The notes: generated by a model from the letters alone, not told the origin. A stretch of 64,000 bases of DNA from Chitinophaga ginsengisoli (GCF_003014595.1 NZ_PYGK01000001.1:186001-250000); one strand, 5' to 3'; shown: positions 44,635 to 55,226, numbered from the stretch's first letter. A program made the numbers and translations.

Positions 44635-45882
44635 ATGGCTAGTATTAACCTGATTGAGTCATTCACGGAGTTTAAGGAGGCGGAAAACATTGACCGTCCG
44701 ACGTTAATGAAAGTGTTGGAAGATGTATTCAAAACTCTTCTCCGTAAAAAGTATGGCTCTGATGAGAATTTTGACGTGATTGTAAATACTGAGAAAGGTG
44801 ACCTGGAAATTTTACGCCGCCGTACCATTGTAACAGATGGTGAAGTGGAAGACGATAATGCCCAGATTGCTTATTCTGAAGCCATTTTAGTTGAACCAGA
44901 TTATCAGGTAGGCGAAGACCTTTATGAGGAAGTAGAGATCATGGATTTTGGCCGCAGGGCCATCCTTGCTGCAAAGCAGACGCTTTCTGCCCGTATCGGT
45001 GACCTGAAAAAGAATATTCTTGTAAAGAAATATGCTGACCGTGTAGGGGAGATTGTAACAGGTGAAGTGTACCAGGTATGGAAAAAAGAAGTTTTATTGC
45101 TTGATGATGAAAGGAATGAGTTAATTTTACCTAAATCTGAACAAATTCCTACCGATTATTTCAAGAAAGGGGAAAATGTAAGGGCAGTAGTGAAAAAAGT
45201 GGAGATGAAGAATAACGCTCCGCTTATCATTCTTTCCCGCACCCATCCGACCTTCCTGGCTAAATTGCTGGAAATTGAAGTTCCCGAGATCTTTGACGGC
45301 CTTATCGTAATCAAGAAAATCGTACGCGAACCAGGAGAAAGAGCTAAAGTGGCAGTGGAATCCTATGACGATCGTATTGACCCTGTTGGTGCCTGCGTAG
45401 GTATGAAGGGTAGTCGTATACATGGGATTGTACGTGAACTGCGTAACGAAAACATAGATATCATTAACTATACCTCCAATATACAGTTGTTGATCCAGCG
45501 TGCATTGACGCCCGCGAGGATCAGCCGTATGGAAGTGGATAATGAAAATAAATATGCTTCTGTTTTCCTCAAGGCAGACCAGGTGTCTCTAGCAATCGGA
45601 AAAAAAGGTGTCAATATTAAACTGGCCTGCGAATTGACGGGTTATGAGATTGATGTTTTCCGTGATGAAGAGCAGGAACAGGCCGAATATGACATTGATC
45701 TGGGAGAATTCTCCGATGAAATCGAAGAATGGGTATTGGATGAACTCAAACGTATTGGTTGTGACACTGCCCGCAGTGTACTTGACCTGACAGTAGAGGA
45801 ACTGGTACGCCGCTCAGACCTTGAAGAGGAAACAGTAAAAGAGGTAAGAAGAATACTACAGGAAGAATTTGATAAAGAGTAG
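44635..45882 (+). CDS. nusA: transcription termination/antitermination factor NusA
   Basis: The 415-residue protein has the N-terminal RNA polymerase-binding domain, an S1 domain (about residues 130-200, GEIVTGEVYQVWKKEVLL), and two KH domains (IDPVGACVGMKGSRIHGIVR; LAIGKKGVNIKLACELTG). A short acidic C-terminal region with a helix-hairpin-helix-like end replaces the longer E. coli C-terminus. NusA promotes pausing and intrinsic termination, which matters for the leader hairpin in front of this operon. Confidence 0.96.
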   Translation: MASINLIESFTEFKEAENIDRPTLMKVLEDVFKTLLRKKYGSDENFDVIVNTEKGDLEILRRRTIVTDGEVEDDNAQIAYSEAILVEPDYQVGEDLYEEVEIMDFGRRAILAAKQTLSARIGDLKKNILVKKYADRVGEIVTGEVYQVWKKEVLLLDDERNELILPKSEQIPTDYFKKGENVRAVVKKVEMKNNAPLIILSRTHPTFLAKLLEIEVPEIFDGLIVIKKIVREPGERAKVAVESYDDRIDPVGACVGMKGSRIHGIVRELRNENIDIINYTSNIQLLIQRALTPARISRMEVDNENKYASVFLKADQVSLAIGKKGVNIKLACELTGYEIDVFRDEEQEQAEYDIDLGEFSDEIEEWVLDELKRIGCDTARSVLDLTVEELVRRSDLEEETVKEVRRILQEEFDKE

Positions 45883-45962
45883 GTCCATACCACAACTTCC
45901 CCGGGATGTGGGCTTACTTGACAGAAAGTATTTTTTAGTTATTGTTAATTGTTAAAAAGGAG

Positions 45963-45980
45963 TCCCGTTAGCTAACGGGA
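45963..45980. repeat. 18-base palindrome between nusA and infB
   Basis: TCCCGTTAG and CTAACGGGA are perfectly symmetric. A-residues rather than T-residues follow, so it is not a terminator. It lies 27 bases before the infB start and could affect mRNA stability or translation. Confidence 0.6.
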
Positions 45981-46006
45981 AAAAAGGGGAGGCCCGAGAT
46001 TACAAT

Positions 46007-49000
46007 ATGCCTGAAGTAACAAACAACACGCCACGATTGCTGGCTGCAGCCAAGGAGTTCAATATTGGTAAGGAAACGCTGATCGATTTCCTTGCTAATA
46101 AGGGCTATGATATGGGGGGCTTTGGCTCACCCAATGCCCGCCTTACGTCCCAGATGTATGCAGCTTTGCAGTCCGAGTTCCAGCAGGACAAGGCTAACAA
46201 GCGCAAAAGCGATCAGATAGCCCTGCCTAAAGGAAGTGTGTTAGATGCAATGAAGAAGAAAGAGAAGGAAGAAGCAGAGGCAGCAGCCAAGAAGAAAGAA
46301 GCAGCTCCTAAAGAGGAACCCACACCCGCGGCCGCAGTTGAAGCGCCTAAGCCTGAACCAAAACCAGAACCAAGGCCGGAGCCTAAAGCAGAGCCCAAGC
46401 CCGAACCTAAACCGGAGCCTAAGCCTGAACCTAAACCCGAGCCAAAACCGGTACCGGTGGCGGAAGAAAAGCCTGTTGTCAAAGCAGAAGAAGCTCCTAA
46501 AGAGCCAGTCGTAGCCCCTCAACAGCCTGTTGCGGAGAAAACGCCTCCTGTACAGACACAACCGGAAACACCGGAAGTTACAAAAACAGATACGCCCAGG
46601 ATCAATGGCCCGAAAGTCATCGCCACTATTGATCTGGATGCACTGAATAAACCAAAACGACCTCCTGCACCACCGACATCCTTCAGGAAGCCGGAACAGG
46701 AGGAGAAACCAGTTGTTGCAAAACAACCGGAACCTACCGCCAGCGAGAAAGAAAAGGTAAAAGAACCTGCTCCGCAAACGCCGGCACAACCGCAACCCGT
46801 TGCACAGCAACAGCCTCCGGTAGAAGCAACCAAACCAGCACAACCTGAAGCCAAACCGCAGCAACCCGTGCAGCCAGTACAAAACGTACCACCGGTACAA
46901 GAAGAAAAAACAACAGCACCTGCTGCTGAAAAACCTGCTGTCCCCGCTGTGGAAGAGAAACAAGCGCCGGCAGCCGAAAAATCGGCAGCTGCTCAGGAAA
47001 AAACTAAAGAACCGGCAGAAGCGAAAGAACAACAACCCGCACAGAAACCGGCCGCACAGCATATGGACGAAGTTGCAGCAGACATTGCATCAGACCAGGA
47101 GGATAACGGAGGCACTGCCGTTATTGAAAATATACAGGCCGAAAAACTCACCGGTCCTAAAGTGATCGGAAAAATTGAGTTGCCTGTACATTCAGAAAGA
47201 CGCGACAACAAGGGTAACAGTAATTTCAACCGTGGTGGTGGCGGCAACAACAATGCCGACAACAACCGTAAGCGGAAACGCATTATCGTTGAAAAGAAAC
47301 CTGAACCTATCCAGCCAGGCGATCTTTCAAAAGGTGGTAACACCGAAAACCGCGGTCCAGGTAACCGTGGAGATTTCAACAGAGATAATAGAGATAACAG
47401 GGATAACCGTCCAGGTGGCGGTAACCGTGACAATACCAACAGACCAGGTGGTGGTCCTAGCAGACCGCACGCTGCGCCTAACCGCGATGGTCGTCCAGGT
47501 GGACCTGGAGGTAACAGACCAGGTGGCGGACCACACGGTGGTGGTAACCGTCCAGGCGGCGGACCAGGTGGTAACAGACCTGGCGGCCAGCATGGTGGCG
47601 GAAACCGTCCAGGTGGCAACTTTGGTAACCGTCCGGGTGGTCAGGGTAACTTCAACCGTGATCGCGACAGGAAACCTGAAGACAAAGAAATCGATAAGAA
47701 CGAAATCCAGAATAAGATCAAGGAAACCATGGCCAAAATGACTGGCGGTGGTAACCGTGGTAAGAATACTAAAGCTAAACAGCGCCGTGAGAAACGCCAC
47801 GAACTCGCAGAGCAAATGGCCAACCAGGGAGCTGAAAACAACAAACTCCAGGTAACAGAGTTCGTATCTGTAAGTGAACTCGCTAACCTGATGGATGTAA
47901 GCTTTGCTGAGGTGATCTCAAAATGTATGGGCCTCGGTATCATGGTGTCTATCAACCAGCGTCTGGACGCAGAGGTGATAGAACTGGTAGCAGGAGAGTT
48001 CGGTTATGAAGTGGAATTCATCGGTGTAGATGATGCGGATGAAATGGAGGAAGAAGAAATCACTGATAATGAGGAAGATCTGATCCCAAGAGCACCTATT
48101 GTGACCATCATGGGTCACGTAGATCATGGTAAGACATCCTTGCTCGACTATATCCGTAATGCAAACGTAGTATCCGGCGAGGCAGGGGGTATCACCCAGC
48201 ACATCGGTGCCTACCAGGTAGTTACGTCGTCCGGTAAAAAGCTCACCTTCCTGGATACTCCGGGTCACGAAGCGTTCACCGCGATGCGTGCCCGTGGTGC
48301 CAAAGTAGCCGATATCGCCATCATCGTGATTGCTGCAGATGACGCCATCATGCCACAGACACGGGAAGCGATCTCCCACTCACAGGCTGCAGGCCTGCCA
48401 ATGGTATTCGCTATCAATAAGGTGGATAAAGACGGCGCTAATCCTGAAAAAATCAAAGAACAGCTGGCAGGTATGAACCTGTTGGTGGAAGACTGGGGCG
48501 GTAAATACCAAAGCCAGGAAATTTCTGCCAAGAGCGGTCTGAACATAGACGTCCTGCTGGAAAAAATACTCCTGGAAGCTGAATTACTCGAACTGAAAGC
48601 GAACCCGAACAGGGAAGCTTCCGGTAGCGTAATTGAAGCATCCCTCGATAAAGGCCGTGGTTACGTAGCCACCGTGCTGGTACAAAGCGGTACCCTGCAT
48701 CAGGGAGATACCATCGCTTCCGGCTCTCACTTCGGTAAGATCAAGGCGATGTTCAACGAACGCGGCCAGCGTGTTGACTCCGTAGGACCATCTTCACCTG
48801 TACAGGTGCTGGGTCTGAACGGTGCGCCGCAGGCAGGTGAGAAGTTCCGCATGTTTGAAGATGAATCCGAAGCGAAAGAAGTGGCTAACCGCCGTGCACA
48901 GATCATCCGTGAGCAAGGTATCCGTACCAAGAAACACATCACACTGGATGAGATCGGACGCCGTCTTGCACTGGGTAACTTCAAACAGCTCAACCTCATT

Positions 49001-49591
49001 ATCAAGGGTGACTTTGATGGTTCTGTAGAAGCGCTGAGCGACTCCCTGCAGAAACTGTCTACCGAAGAGATCGTAGTAAGCGTGGTGCACAAAGCAGTAG
49101 GTCAGATCACAGAATCCGACGTATTGCTGGCAACTGCATCCGACGCGATCATCGTAGGTTTCCAGGTACGTCCTTCTTCTCAGGCATCCAGACTGGCAGA
49201 AAAAGAGAACATCGAGATCCGCACTTACTCCATCATCTATGACGCTATCGACGAGCTGAAGAGCGCGATGGAAGGTATGCTGGAGCCGAAGATCGAGAAG
49301 AAAGTAGTAGCCAACGTAGAGATCCGCGAAACTTACCGTTTCGACAAGGTAACCGTAGCAGGTTGTTTTGTACTGGACGGAAAGATTACCCGCAACACCC
49401 GTGTAAACCTGGTGCGCGAAGGTATCGTAATCTACACCGGCGAACTGGCCTCTCTGAAACGCTACAAGGATGATGTGAAAGAAGTTGCCTCCAACATGGA
49501 ATGTGGTCTGAGTATCAGAAACTATAGCGACCTTAAAGTGGGCGATATAGTGGAAGGCTTTGAAGAAGTAGAAGTTAAGAGGACTTTATAA
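46007..49591 (+). CDS. infB: translation initiation factor IF-2
   Basis: A very long IF-2 of 1194 residues. Residues 1-60 form an IF2_N-type domain. Residues 113-149 are a near-perfect PEPK repeat. A Pro/Glu/Gln/Ala-rich stretch runs to about 380, and a Gly/Arg/Asn/Pro-rich stretch with repeated NRPGG lies at about 405-550. The GTPase part begins with [16 protein letters not shown] (G703 of the P-loop region), [10 protein letters not shown], and NKVDKDGA, followed by the usual C-terminal domains. It delivers fMet-tRNA to the 30S subunit. The low-complexity part is the source of long open frames on the opposite strand, which are not genes. Confidence 0.96.
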   Translation: MPEVTNNTPRLLAAAKEFNIGKETLIDFLANKGYDMGGFGSPNARLTSQMYAALQSEFQQDKANKRKSDQIALPKGSVLDAMKKKEKEEAEAAAKKKEAAPKEEPTPAAAVEAPKPEPKPEPRPEPKAEPKPEPKPEPKPEPKPEPKPVPVAEEKPVVKAEEAPKEPVVAPQQPVAEKTPPVQTQPETPEVTKTDTPRINGPKVIATIDLDALNKPKRPPAPPTSFRKPEQEEKPVVAKQPEPTASEKEKVKEPAPQTPAQPQPVAQQQPPVEATKPAQPEAKPQQPVQPVQNVPPVQEEKTTAPAAEKPAVPAVEEKQAPAAEKSAAAQEKTKEPAEAKEQQPAQKPAAQHMDEVAADIASDQEDNGGTAVIENIQAEKLTGPKVIGKIELPVHSERRDNKGNSNFNRGGGGNNNADNNRKRKRIIVEKKPEPIQPGDLSKGGNTENRGPGNRGDFNRDNRDNRDNRPGGGNRDNTNRPGGGPSRPHAAPNRDGRPGGPGGNRPGGGPHGGGNRPGGGPGGNRPGGQHGGGNRPGGNFGNRPGGQGNFNRDRDRKPEDKEIDKNEIQNKIKETMAKMTGGGNRGKNTKAKQRREKRHELAEQMANQGAENNKLQVTEFVSVSELANLMDVSFAEVISKCMGLGIMVSINQRLDAEVIELVAGEFGYEVEFIGVDDADEMEEEEITDNEEDLIPRAPIVTIMGHVDHGKTSLLDYIRNANVVSGEAGGITQHIGAYQVVTSSGKKLTFLDTPGHEAFTAMRARGAKVADIAIIVIAADDAIMPQTREAISHSQAAGLPMVFAINKVDKDGANPEKIKEQLAGMNLLVEDWGGKYQSQEISAKSGLNIDVLLEKILLEAELLELKANPNREASGSVIEASLDKGRGYVATVLVQSGTLHQGDTIASGSHFGKIKAMFNERGQRVDSVGPSSPVQVLGLNGAPQAGEKFRMFEDESEAKEVANRRAQIIREQGIRTKKHITLDEIGRRLALGNFKQLNLIIKGDFDGSVEALSDSLQKLSTEEIVVSVVHKAVGQITESDVLLATASDAIIVGFQVRPSSQASRLAEKENIEIRTYSIIYDAIDELKSAMEGMLEPKIEKKVVANVEIRETYRFDKVTVAGCFVLDGKITRNTRVNLVREGIVIYTGELASLKRYKDDVKEVASNMECGLSIRNYSDLKVGDIVEGFEEVEVKRTL

Positions 49592-49618
49592 TATCAGCAT
49601 AAACTTTTGTTAAAAAGA

Positions 49619-49646
49619 TAAGCCGCCCAATAGCGGCTTATTTTTT
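49619..49646 (+). terminator. terminator of the rimP-nusA-infB operon
   Basis: TAAGCCGC and GCGGCTTA form an 8-base perfect stem with a 6-base loop, followed by six T residues. Confidence 0.9.
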
Positions 49647-49652
49647 ATTGGC

Positions 49653-49660
49653 TATTTTTG
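49653..49660 (+). promoter_or_regulatory. candidate -7 element for the peptidylprolyl isomerase gene
   Basis: TATTTTTG matches TAnnTTTG immediately after the infB terminator, giving a leader of about 15 bases. Confidence 0.5.
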
Positions 49661-49681
49661 AATTTCACTGCACTTGTTAAC

Positions 49682-51067
49682 ATGAATAAAATTTTTGCAC
49701 TTTCTGCGGGTACTTTACTCTTTTGTCAGGTAGCCGCAGCCCAGCAGAAAATGGTAGCTGATAAAATCGCAGCTATTGTGGGGGATAAAATCATTCTCAG
49801 ATCGGATATCGAGGGGGAAATGGTCAATCTGCAGCGTTCTACTCCAGATGGTACTATACCTCCTAATGCTCCCTGTATGATCATGGAACAAATCATTGCT
49901 CAAAAAGTAATGGTGATGCAGGCGGAAAGAGATAGCTTGCCCGTGAGTGAACAAGATGTGGATGGTCAGATTGACAACCGTATCCGTTATTTCGAAGATC
50001 TCTACGGCAGCCGTGAGAAAATGAAAGAGGTGACCGGGTACTCTATTTACCAACTACGTGAGCGTTTCCGCCAGCCTATTAAAGAAGGGCTGCTGGCAAA
50101 AGCAATGCAGGACAAGATCACTGGTTCAGTGAAGGTGACACCCTCCGAAGTAAAGAAATATTTCGACGCTATCCCTAAAGATAGTCTCCAATTTTACGAA
50201 TCTGAACTGGAAATCGGTCAGATCGTAATATTGCCAAAAGCTACCAAGGAAATGGACCAGTATGCGATAGACCGCTTGCAGGAGTTCAAGAAACAGGTGC
50301 AGGATAAAACCAGTGATTTCGGACGTTTGGCGATACTCTATTCAGAAGATCCCGGCGCCAAGGAAAATAAAGGGGTATACATCCTGAACCGTAATGACAA
50401 GCAGTGGGACCCTGACTTCCTCGCAGCTTCTTTCCGTCTGAAAGAAAACGAGATCTCCTCACCGATAAAAAGCCAGTTCGGTTACCACCTGATCCAATGT
50501 ATCAAACGTCAGGGAGACAACATCACCGTACAGCATATCCTGCTGAAACCGAATGTGACACGTAGTGACCTGACAGAAGCGACTAAGAAACTGGACAGCG
50601 TGCGCCTGCTTATTCTGGATGGAAAAATGACTTTCGGAGAAGCAGTAGCGAAGTTCAGTGACCTTCAGATGTCGAAATTCGATGGTGGTATGCTGCAGAA
50701 CAGAATGAACGGTAGCACCCTGATCACCATTGACCAGCTGGACCAGCCTTCTGAAAGAGATATAGTACTGTTACTCGACACCCTGAAACCAGGAGGCATC
50801 TCTAAACCAATACCTTATGTCGATGATCAGCCAGGCGGCCGCGGTGGTATCCGCATTATTTATCTGAAAACACGTACAAATCCTCACCGGGAAAATATGA
50901 CCGACGATTATGCCCGTATCCAGCAGCGCACCCTTCAGCTGAAGCAGCAGGACGCCCGCGATAAATGGCTGAGAGAAAAGATCCCGACATATTATATCCA
51001 TGTGGAAGACGAGTTCAAACAATGTAACCACATCGCCAAGTGGATGGGAAGTATAGCAAAACAATAA
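49682..51067 (+). CDS. SurA-like periplasmic peptidylprolyl isomerase
   Basis: The 461-residue protein (with the ATG that follows the -7 element) has signal MNKIFALSAGTLLFCQVAAA, an N-terminal SurA-like helical chaperone domain (ADKIAAIVGDKIILRSDIEG is the classical opening), and two parvulin domains: the first with FGRLAILYSEDPGAKENKGV and FGYHLIQCIKRQ, the second with KMTFGEAVAKFSDLQMSKFD. It helps fold outer-membrane proteins such as SusC-type barrels. Monocistronic, with strong terminators on both sides. Confidence 0.9.
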   Translation: MNKIFALSAGTLLFCQVAAAQQKMVADKIAAIVGDKIILRSDIEGEMVNLQRSTPDGTIPPNAPCMIMEQIIAQKVMVMQAERDSLPVSEQDVDGQIDNRIRYFEDLYGSREKMKEVTGYSIYQLRERFRQPIKEGLLAKAMQDKITGSVKVTPSEVKKYFDAIPKDSLQFYESELEIGQIVILPKATKEMDQYAIDRLQEFKKQVQDKTSDFGRLAILYSEDPGAKENKGVYILNRNDKQWDPDFLAASFRLKENEISSPIKSQFGYHLIQCIKRQGDNITVQHILLKPNVTRSDLTEATKKLDSVRLLILDGKMTFGEAVAKFSDLQMSKFDGGMLQNRMNGSTLITIDQLDQPSERDIVLLLDTLKPGGISKPIPYVDDQPGGRGGIRIIYLKTRTNPHRENMTDDYARIQQRTLQLKQQDARDKWLREKIPTYYIHVEDEFKQCNHIAKWMGSIAKQ

Positions 51068-51084
51068 CACATATAATTCAATAG

Positions 51085-51122
51085 CAATCCCCGGCATAAT
51101 ATATGCCGGGGATTGTTGTTTT
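51085..51122 (+). terminator. terminator of the SurA-like gene
   Basis: CAATCCCCGGCATA and TATGCCGGGGATTG give a 14-base perfect stem with a 3-base loop, then TTGTTTT. Confidence 0.9.
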
Positions 51123-51151
51123 AGGGGTAGCCTCGCATTTATCATTCAGCG

Positions 51152-51182
51152 TTGGGCGTTCGGCTTTTTACCCGTAACTTTG
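51152..51182 (+). promoter_or_regulatory. promoter of the PurF-type gene
   Basis: TTG at 51152-51154 and TAACTTTG at 51175-51182 are separated by 20 bases, matching the Bacteroidota -33 / -7 arrangement. The leader would be about 14 bases long. Confidence 0.6.
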
Positions 51183-51202
51183 CGCCTTCAATTCTAATAG
51201 GG

Positions 51203-53050
51203 ATGAGTGATGCCATAAAACATGAATGCGGACTAGCGTTTATCAGACTTAGAAAGCCGTTCTCATATTACCAACAGAAATACGGAACTGTTTTCTACGG
51301 CCTCAACAAGTTGTACCTCCTGATGGAGAAACAACATAACCGCGGACAGGACGGAGCAGGTATAGCCACAGTAAAGTTGAACACGGAACCGGGAGTACCA
51401 TTTATGCATCGCCTGCGAAGCAGCGCACCGCAAGCCATCGGAGATATCTTTGCCAAGGTCAGAGACGAAATAGACGAAATAGAAAAATACCAGCCGGAAA
51501 TCACCAAATACCCGGGCCTCATGAAAGGCCACATGCGTTTTCTCGGAGAGCTGATGATGGGACACCTCCGCTACGCCACTCAAGGCAAGAACAACGTAGA
51601 ACTCTGCCACCCTTTCGTACGTCACAATACCATTCCTGCACGCAACCTCGCCCTTGCCGGTAACTTTAACCTGGTGAACGTGGATGAACTGTTCAAGTTC
51701 GTGAACGTTGAACCGGGAGAAACACACCGCAACAGTGACCTGGCTGCCATGCTGGAAGTATTGCACCACTTCCTCAGCAGGGAAGATGAAGAAAGACGTA
51801 ACGGACTGGATGTGAAAAATATCCTCCAGCAGGCATTTTCTATGTTTGACGGAGGTTATCATGTATGTGGATTGATCGGTAGCGGAGATGCCTTCGTTAT
51901 GCGTGACGCCCACGGTATCCGCCCGTCTTATTATTATGTCAATGAAGATGTCATTGTTGCCGCTTCTGAACGTGCTGCCATCCGCACAGCGTTCAATGTG
52001 GGAGAGAATGAAGTACTGGAACTCATGCCAGGTAATGCCCTGATCGTAAAAGAAAACGGGGAATACAGCATAGAGCAGATCCTCGCACCGAAAGAGCGTC
52101 GTGCCTGCAGCTTCGAACGTATCTATTTCTCCCGCGGAAATGATGAAAAGATCTATAAAGAACGTACCGCTTTAGGATACAACCTGTCTGAAACTGTGCT
52201 GAAAAGCATAGACAATGACCTGCGTAATACCATCTTCTCCTTCATTCCCAATACAGCGGAAATTGCCTTCTACGGTATGCTGAAAGGGCTGGAAGATTAT
52301 CTGAACAAGATAAAGGTAGAACGTATCGTGTCATGGGGTAAAGACTTCGACGAAGAGAAACTGACGGAAATGGTGAACCGCCGTATCCGTATAGATAAAA
52401 TTGCCATTAAGGACGTGAAAATGCGCACCTTCATTACTGCTGATACCAGCCGTAATGAGATGGTACAGCACGTATACGATATCACTTATGGTACAGTACG
52501 TCCGGGTATAGATACCCTGGTAGTTATAGATGACTCCATTGTACGTGGTACCACCCTCCGCGAAAGCATCATCAGGATGCTGGATCGTCTGGGACCAAAA
52601 CGTATCATTGTGGTATCATCTGCTCCACAGATCCGTTATCCGGATTGTTACGGTATTGACATGAGTAAAATAGGGGATTTTGTGGCCTTTAAGGCGGCTA
52701 TTGAGCTGTTAAAAGATCATGGCAAGGAACACATCCTTCAGGAAGCCTATGGTCTCTGTATGGAACTGCAGCGCACCAATACCCTGCATGCCCAGAACGT
52801 TGTGAGAAATATTTATAAACCTTTCACAACAGCCGAGATTTCCGCCAAGATCGCCGAGATCATTACACCTTCCGACATCAATGCTAAAGTAGATGTCATT
52901 TACCAGTCCATCGAAAGCCTGCACCAAGCCTGCCCGAATAACCTGGGAGACTGGTACTTCACCGGCAACTTCCCGACACCTGGTGGTAATCGTGTAGTGA
53001 ATAAAGCATTTATGAATTACATGGAAGGCAAAAACGAAAGAGGATACTAA
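51203..53050 (+). CDS. PurF-type amidophosphoribosyltransferase
   Basis: The 615-residue protein has an N-terminal glutamine amidotransferase domain whose nucleophile is C9 (KHECGLAF), so an 8-residue propeptide would be removed, then GLNKLYLLMEKQHNRGQDGAGI. The C-terminal phosphoribosyl domain has the PRPP motif LVVIDDSIVRGTTLRESI. PurF makes phosphoribosylamine in purine synthesis. At 615 residues it is about 110 longer than the E. coli enzyme; Bacteroidota often carry a long paralogue beside a standard PurF, so the exact role is not settled. The start follows the promoter by 20 bases; the frame is open upstream but that part overlaps the promoter. Confidence 0.85.
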   Translation: MSDAIKHECGLAFIRLRKPFSYYQQKYGTVFYGLNKLYLLMEKQHNRGQDGAGIATVKLNTEPGVPFMHRLRSSAPQAIGDIFAKVRDEIDEIEKYQPEITKYPGLMKGHMRFLGELMMGHLRYATQGKNNVELCHPFVRHNTIPARNLALAGNFNLVNVDELFKFVNVEPGETHRNSDLAAMLEVLHHFLSREDEERRNGLDVKNILQQAFSMFDGGYHVCGLIGSGDAFVMRDAHGIRPSYYYVNEDVIVAASERAAIRTAFNVGENEVLELMPGNALIVKENGEYSIEQILAPKERRACSFERIYFSRGNDEKIYKERTALGYNLSETVLKSIDNDLRNTIFSFIPNTAEIAFYGMLKGLEDYLNKIKVERIVSWGKDFDEEKLTEMVNRRIRIDKIAIKDVKMRTFITADTSRNEMVQHVYDITYGTVRPGIDTLVVIDDSIVRGTTLRESIIRMLDRLGPKRIIVVSSAPQIRYPDCYGIDMSKIGDFVAFKAAIELLKDHGKEHILQEAYGLCMELQRTNTLHAQNVVRNIYKPFTTAEISAKIAEIITPSDINAKVDVIYQSIESLHQACPNNLGDWYFTGNFPTPGGNRVVNKAFMNYMEGKNERGY

Positions 53051-53060
53051 GAATATAAAA

Positions 53061-53090
53061 GGGCTCGTGTAAAACGGGCCCTTTTTTTTT
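53061..53090 (+). terminator. terminator of the PurF-type gene
   Basis: GGGCTCGT and ACGGGCCC form an 8-base stem with one T-G pair, followed by nine T residues. Confidence 0.9.
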
Positions 53091-53257
53091 GGAGATCTCC
53101 ATTATTAAATTTCCTTTAAATCCACCATTCCCCGGCCGGCAGAGGCTCCTGTATAACACTTACTTTCAGTAAAATCCGTAAATTAGTTAGTATTAAATAG
53201 GAACTAACTCAAACCGCGAACGGCAATCTCTTGTTGCTACATAATAACATTGTTGTT

Positions 53258-53758
53258 ATGAAAACATTATTACTTATCCGTCATGCCAAATCAAGCTGGA
53301 ATGACCCCGACGTAGACGATTTTGACAGGCCTCTCAATAAACGTGGCAAACTGAACGCCCCTGAAATGGCTCATCGTCTCGCAAACCGGGGCATCACGCC
53401 TGAGCTGCTTATTGCCAGTCCGGCCAAACGTACTAAAAGCACAGCAAGGCTCATGGCCAAGGAGTGGCACTACGACAAAGATGCTATCCTGCTGGAGGAG
53501 GAGCTATACCTGTGTTATGCCTCTACCTTTCTGAAAGTGATCACGAAGATTGACGATGACATAGATACAGTCGCCCTGTTTGCACACAATCCAGGTATTA
53601 CCGACTTTGCCAATTATGTAACCCAGGAAATCAGGATTGATAATATTCCCACCTCCGGCGTATTTGCTGTTCAGGCAAACATTCAGTCATGGAAAGACTT
53701 TGACCGCGCCAGGAAGTCCTTCCTTTTCTTTGATTATCCCAAACAGGAAGTTGTCTGA
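53258..53758 (+). CDS. SixA-like histidine phosphatase
   Basis: The 166-residue protein begins MKTLLLIRHAKSSW, with the catalytic RHA/RHG motif of the histidine phosphatase superfamily, then RPLNKRGKLNAPEMA and VALFAHNPGITDFAN with the second catalytic His. This matches SixA-like phosphohistidine phosphatases. The ATG chosen puts the RHG motif at the usual place; nine extra codons upstream are unlikely. It is convergent with proC, with a 2-base gap. Confidence 0.88.
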   Translation: MKTLLLIRHAKSSWNDPDVDDFDRPLNKRGKLNAPEMAHRLANRGITPELLIASPAKRTKSTARLMAKEWHYDKDAILLEEELYLCYASTFLKVITKIDDDIDTVALFAHNPGITDFANYVTQEIRIDNIPTSGVFAVQANIQSWKDFDRARKSFLFFDYPKQEVV

Positions 53759-53760
53759 AG

Positions 53761-54567
53761 TTAATCCTTGGCTATCTTATTGTAAGAGACAGTAATTCCT
53801 TTTATCAATGAGGAGCTGAAACCCTGATGTTCCATCTCGTTAAGGCCGGCAATGGTACAGCCCTTAGGCGTTGTCACCTTGTCTATTTCCTCTTCCGGAT
53901 GACGATTCTCTTTGATCAACAGCTGTGCAGCGCCTTTTACCGTTTGTGCTGCGATCAGGTTGGCTGTACGGGCATCAAACCCGATCTCAATACCACCCTG
54001 TATGCTGGCCCTGATAAAGCGTAATGCATACGCAATACCACAGGCGCCCAGCACAGTTGCTGCTTCCATCAGTTTTTCATCGATACTTACTGCTACACCC
54101 AGCTGATTGAACATTTCTGTTACATAAGCCTCCTGTTGTTGAGACACATTCTTATGACAGATACACGTCATAGACTCCTGTATGGCAATAGCTGTATTGG
54201 GCATGGCACGCACCACCGGCATACCGGCTCCTGCTATCTGCTCCAGGTCATCGATAGTAACACCGGTTATTACACTGATCAGAATATGACGGGAAGGATC
54301 GAAGGCAGCTTTTACCTGTGTCAATACTTCTTTCACGTTGTACGGTTTCAATGCCACTACAATGACCTCAGCGCCCCGTATTGCCGCTTCGTTATCAGAA
54401 ATTGTTTGTACTCCTAATGATTGCAGATCGCTTAATGAAGCAAGATGACGCTTGGTCACAGTCAGGTCTGCAGGCGTTGAAAACCCGCTCTTTAGCAGCC
54501 CCTGTGCTATCGCTTTCCCCAGGTTACCACCACCGATGATGGCTATTTTCTTGTTAGACATGTTCAC
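53761..54567 (-). CDS. proC: pyrroline-5-carboxylate reductase
   Basis: The 268-residue enzyme carries out the last step of proline synthesis with NAD(P)H. It starts with IAIIGGGNLGKAIAQGLL (Rossmann GxGNxG), has VVRAMPNTAIAIQESMT and GACGIAYALRFI, and ends with the ProC signature VTTPKGCTIAGLNEMEHQGF. Length is normal. The start may be two codons further in. It is divergent from the secreted nuclease gene. Confidence 0.95.
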   Translation of the reverse strand: MNMSNKKIAIIGGGNLGKAIAQGLLKSGFSTPADLTVTKRHLASLSDLQSLGVQTISDNEAAIRGAEVIVVALKPYNVKEVLTQVKAAFDPSRHILISVITGVTIDDLEQIAGAGMPVVRAMPNTAIAIQESMTCICHKNVSQQQEAYVTEMFNQLGVAVSIDEKLMEAATVLGACGIAYALRFIRASIQGGIEIGFDARTANLIAAQTVKGAAQLLIKENRHPEEEIDKVTTPKGCTIAGLNEMEHQGFSSSLIKGITVSYNKIAKD

Positions 54568-54637
54568 TTATTACTTTAAATCCTTCGGAAGGTAGAACAA
54601 AAATTTGTTACTTCGCATCCCTAAATCCAGCGTGACA

Positions 54638-55156
54638 ATGCCGAAAGTATTTTATTGTGTGGTCTCATGTCTTATCCTATGCCTGTTTACTCAAATAACC
54701 CATGCGGCGAAACCGCCAAAGAAAGTGAAAGGGAAAGTAGTGCGGGTGATAGACGGCGATACATTTGAATTGCTGGTAAATAAAACTACTTACAAGATCC
54801 GGTTAAGCGCTATTGATGCGCCGGAAAAGGGCCAGGACTTCTACCAGAGAAGTAAACAGGCCCTGGCAGATATATGCTTCAATAAAACCGTTACGGTGGA
54901 ACTGTTGCGTACAGACAAGTATCAACGCTGGATAGGCGATGCATACAATGCAGATGGCCAGTATATCAATGGCCGGATGATCTCTGACGGATATGCATGG
55001 CATTACACTGAATATTCGAAAAGCGCACCGCTGGCGGCTGCACAGGCAACAGCGAAGAGACAGAAGATCGGACTGTGGTCACTTGCTAAACCAACAGCGC
55101 CATGGTTATTCAGGGCAGAAAAAAGAAAAGACAAATCACATCGTAAAGCCGCTTAG
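54638..55156 (+). CDS. secreted thermonuclease (SNase-like)
   Basis: With the ATG chosen the product has 172 residues and begins MPKVFYCVVSCLILCLFTQ, a signal peptide ending near THAA. The OB-fold nuclease core shows VIDGDTFELL (calcium-binding Asp), YKIRLSAIDAPEK (catalytic Arg), and ELLRTDKYQRWIGD with the second Arg region. It would degrade DNA or RNA outside the cytoplasm. A basic tail (RAEKRKDKSHRK) follows. The nuclease-helicase gene begins 70 bases downstream. Confidence 0.88.
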   Translation: MPKVFYCVVSCLILCLFTQITHAAKPPKKVKGKVVRVIDGDTFELLVNKTTYKIRLSAIDAPEKGQDFYQRSKQALADICFNKTVTVELLRTDKYQRWIGDAYNADGQYINGRMISDGYAWHYTEYSKSAPLAAAQATAKRQKIGLWSLAKPTAPWLFRAEKRKDKSHRKAA

Positions 55157-55226
55157 GCTTTTTACTTATATTGCTGATTACTTCATCGTTTACAATTGTT
55201 AATGATTGTTGACCTGTCGGTTGAAT

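Noticed and set aside
45963..45980. Terminator between nusA and infB
   Set aside because: The palindrome is followed by A residues and lies within an operon; no T-run on the plus strand.
46241..47619. Long open frames on the strand opposite infB
   Set aside because: They consist of Cys/Phe/Arg-rich or Gly/Leu/Pro-rich low complexity produced by the repeat-rich IF-2 coding sequence, with no domain or start context.
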